Assembly (NCBI GenBank): GCA_964533585.1
Contig: CAZHMM010000218.1
Location: 1 to 5,756 of the forward strand
Length of the DNA stretch: 5,756 bases
From: Elioraea sp964533585
GTDB lineage: Bacteria; Pseudomonadota; Alphaproteobacteria; Acetobacterales; Acetobacteraceae
Reading direction: 5' to 3'
A program made the position numbers and the translations under genes. The number at the start of each line of letters is the position of its first letter. The stretch's first letter is position 1. Under the pieces are notes generated by a model that had not been told where the DNA came from, did not search any database, and saw only the letters and a program-made list of their open reading frames with translations. Shown piece by piece: positions 5,611-5,756 of this stretch.

Positions 5611-5756
5611 GGGGAACGGATGCCGCTCTTTGCGCGCCGCACATCGGTATCTGTGAGCTGCCCCCCGTTGGTTTCCGGGCGGTCGATTCGTATCCTTCGC
5701 TTCGCGGACGATGATGCGGCGACGCCTGTCTCGGCACCTTCCACCTCGCCGCCATC
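5592..5756. other. Right-hand tail, mostly non-coding in appearance
   Basis: These 165 bases after the last firm gene contain the second copy of the tandem repeat, a G8 run, and an imperfect hairpin (CCCCCCG at about 5661-5667 with CGGGCGG at about 5676-5682, one mismatch, 8-base loop) that lacks a following T tract and so is a poor terminator. Third-position bias is weaker here than in the genes. A possible reading frame is listed separately. Confidence 0.5.
5620..5756 (+). CDS. Possible start of a further reading frame, partial, unrecognised
   Basis: A frame opens at ATG 5620 just after a purine-rich GGGGAACGG and stays open to the window end, 45 codons, beginning MPLFARRTSVSC and continuing with SIRILRFADDDAATPVSAP. 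A later GTG at 5653 is also possible. About two thirds of its codons end in G or C, lower than in the firm genes. I recognise no family, signal peptide or domain. It may be a real gene cut by the window edge or a chance opening in intergenic DNA. Confidence 0.2.
   Translation, partial: MPLFARRTSVSVSCPPLVSGRSIRILRFADDDAATPVSAPSTSPP

Noticed and set aside
5235..5744. Minus-strand 169-residue frame at the right end
   Set aside because: Most of it is antisense to the second receptor, it has no ribosome site or recognisable domain, and its composition is that of a shadow frame.
1..5756. CRISPR array, tRNA/rRNA, insertion sequence, toxin-antitoxin or defence genes
   Set aside because: I found no regularly spaced repeats, no cloverleaf or rRNA sequence, no transposase motifs and no paired small genes; the firm genes are metabolic and transport types.

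Overview
The window is 5,756 bases of very GC-rich DNA, almost fully coding, with strong G/C preference at third codon positions. Two periplasmic solute-binding proteins of the tripartite tricarboxylate (Bug/TctC) family occur without their usual membrane partners. Together with the GC content and gene types, this suggests an alphaproteobacterium, most likely an Acetobacteraceae/Roseomonas-like organism, or less likely a betaproteobacterium. That placement is inference from gene content; there is no rRNA or marker gene here.

Layout: two divergent gene groups face away from a 133-bp intergenic region (3959-4091). Leftward on the minus strand are a Bug-type solute-binding protein (2978-3958), a 576-residue fusion of a GNAT acetyltransferase domain with a zinc deacetylase of the histone deacetylase/acetylpolyamine amidohydrolase superfamily (1205-2935), and an SLC13/DASS-type anion permease with RCK_C (TrkA-C) domains that overlaps the fusion gene by 4 bases and runs off the left edge (1-1208). 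Rightward on the plus strand are a small hotdog-fold acyl-CoA thioesterase (4092-4553) and a second Bug-type solute-binding protein (4611-5591). A 165-bp tail holds a tandem 14-bp repeat, an 8-G run and perhaps the start of another reading frame.

How the genes may work together: both arms combine a receptor for a probably carboxylated solute with an acyl-handling enzyme, one moving or removing acetyl groups and one hydrolysing acyl-CoA. The left arm also carries an organic-anion permease. A reasonable but untested reading is a small catabolic locus for an acylated or amide-linked organic acid or amine: periplasmic capture, cytoplasmic entry, deacylation, and acyl-CoA turnover. The most unusual items are the acetyltransferase-deacetylase fusion and a perfect 14-bp-arm palindrome at the very left edge, which may mark an assembly fold-back. 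No CRISPR array, RNA gene, insertion sequence or defence system is visible.
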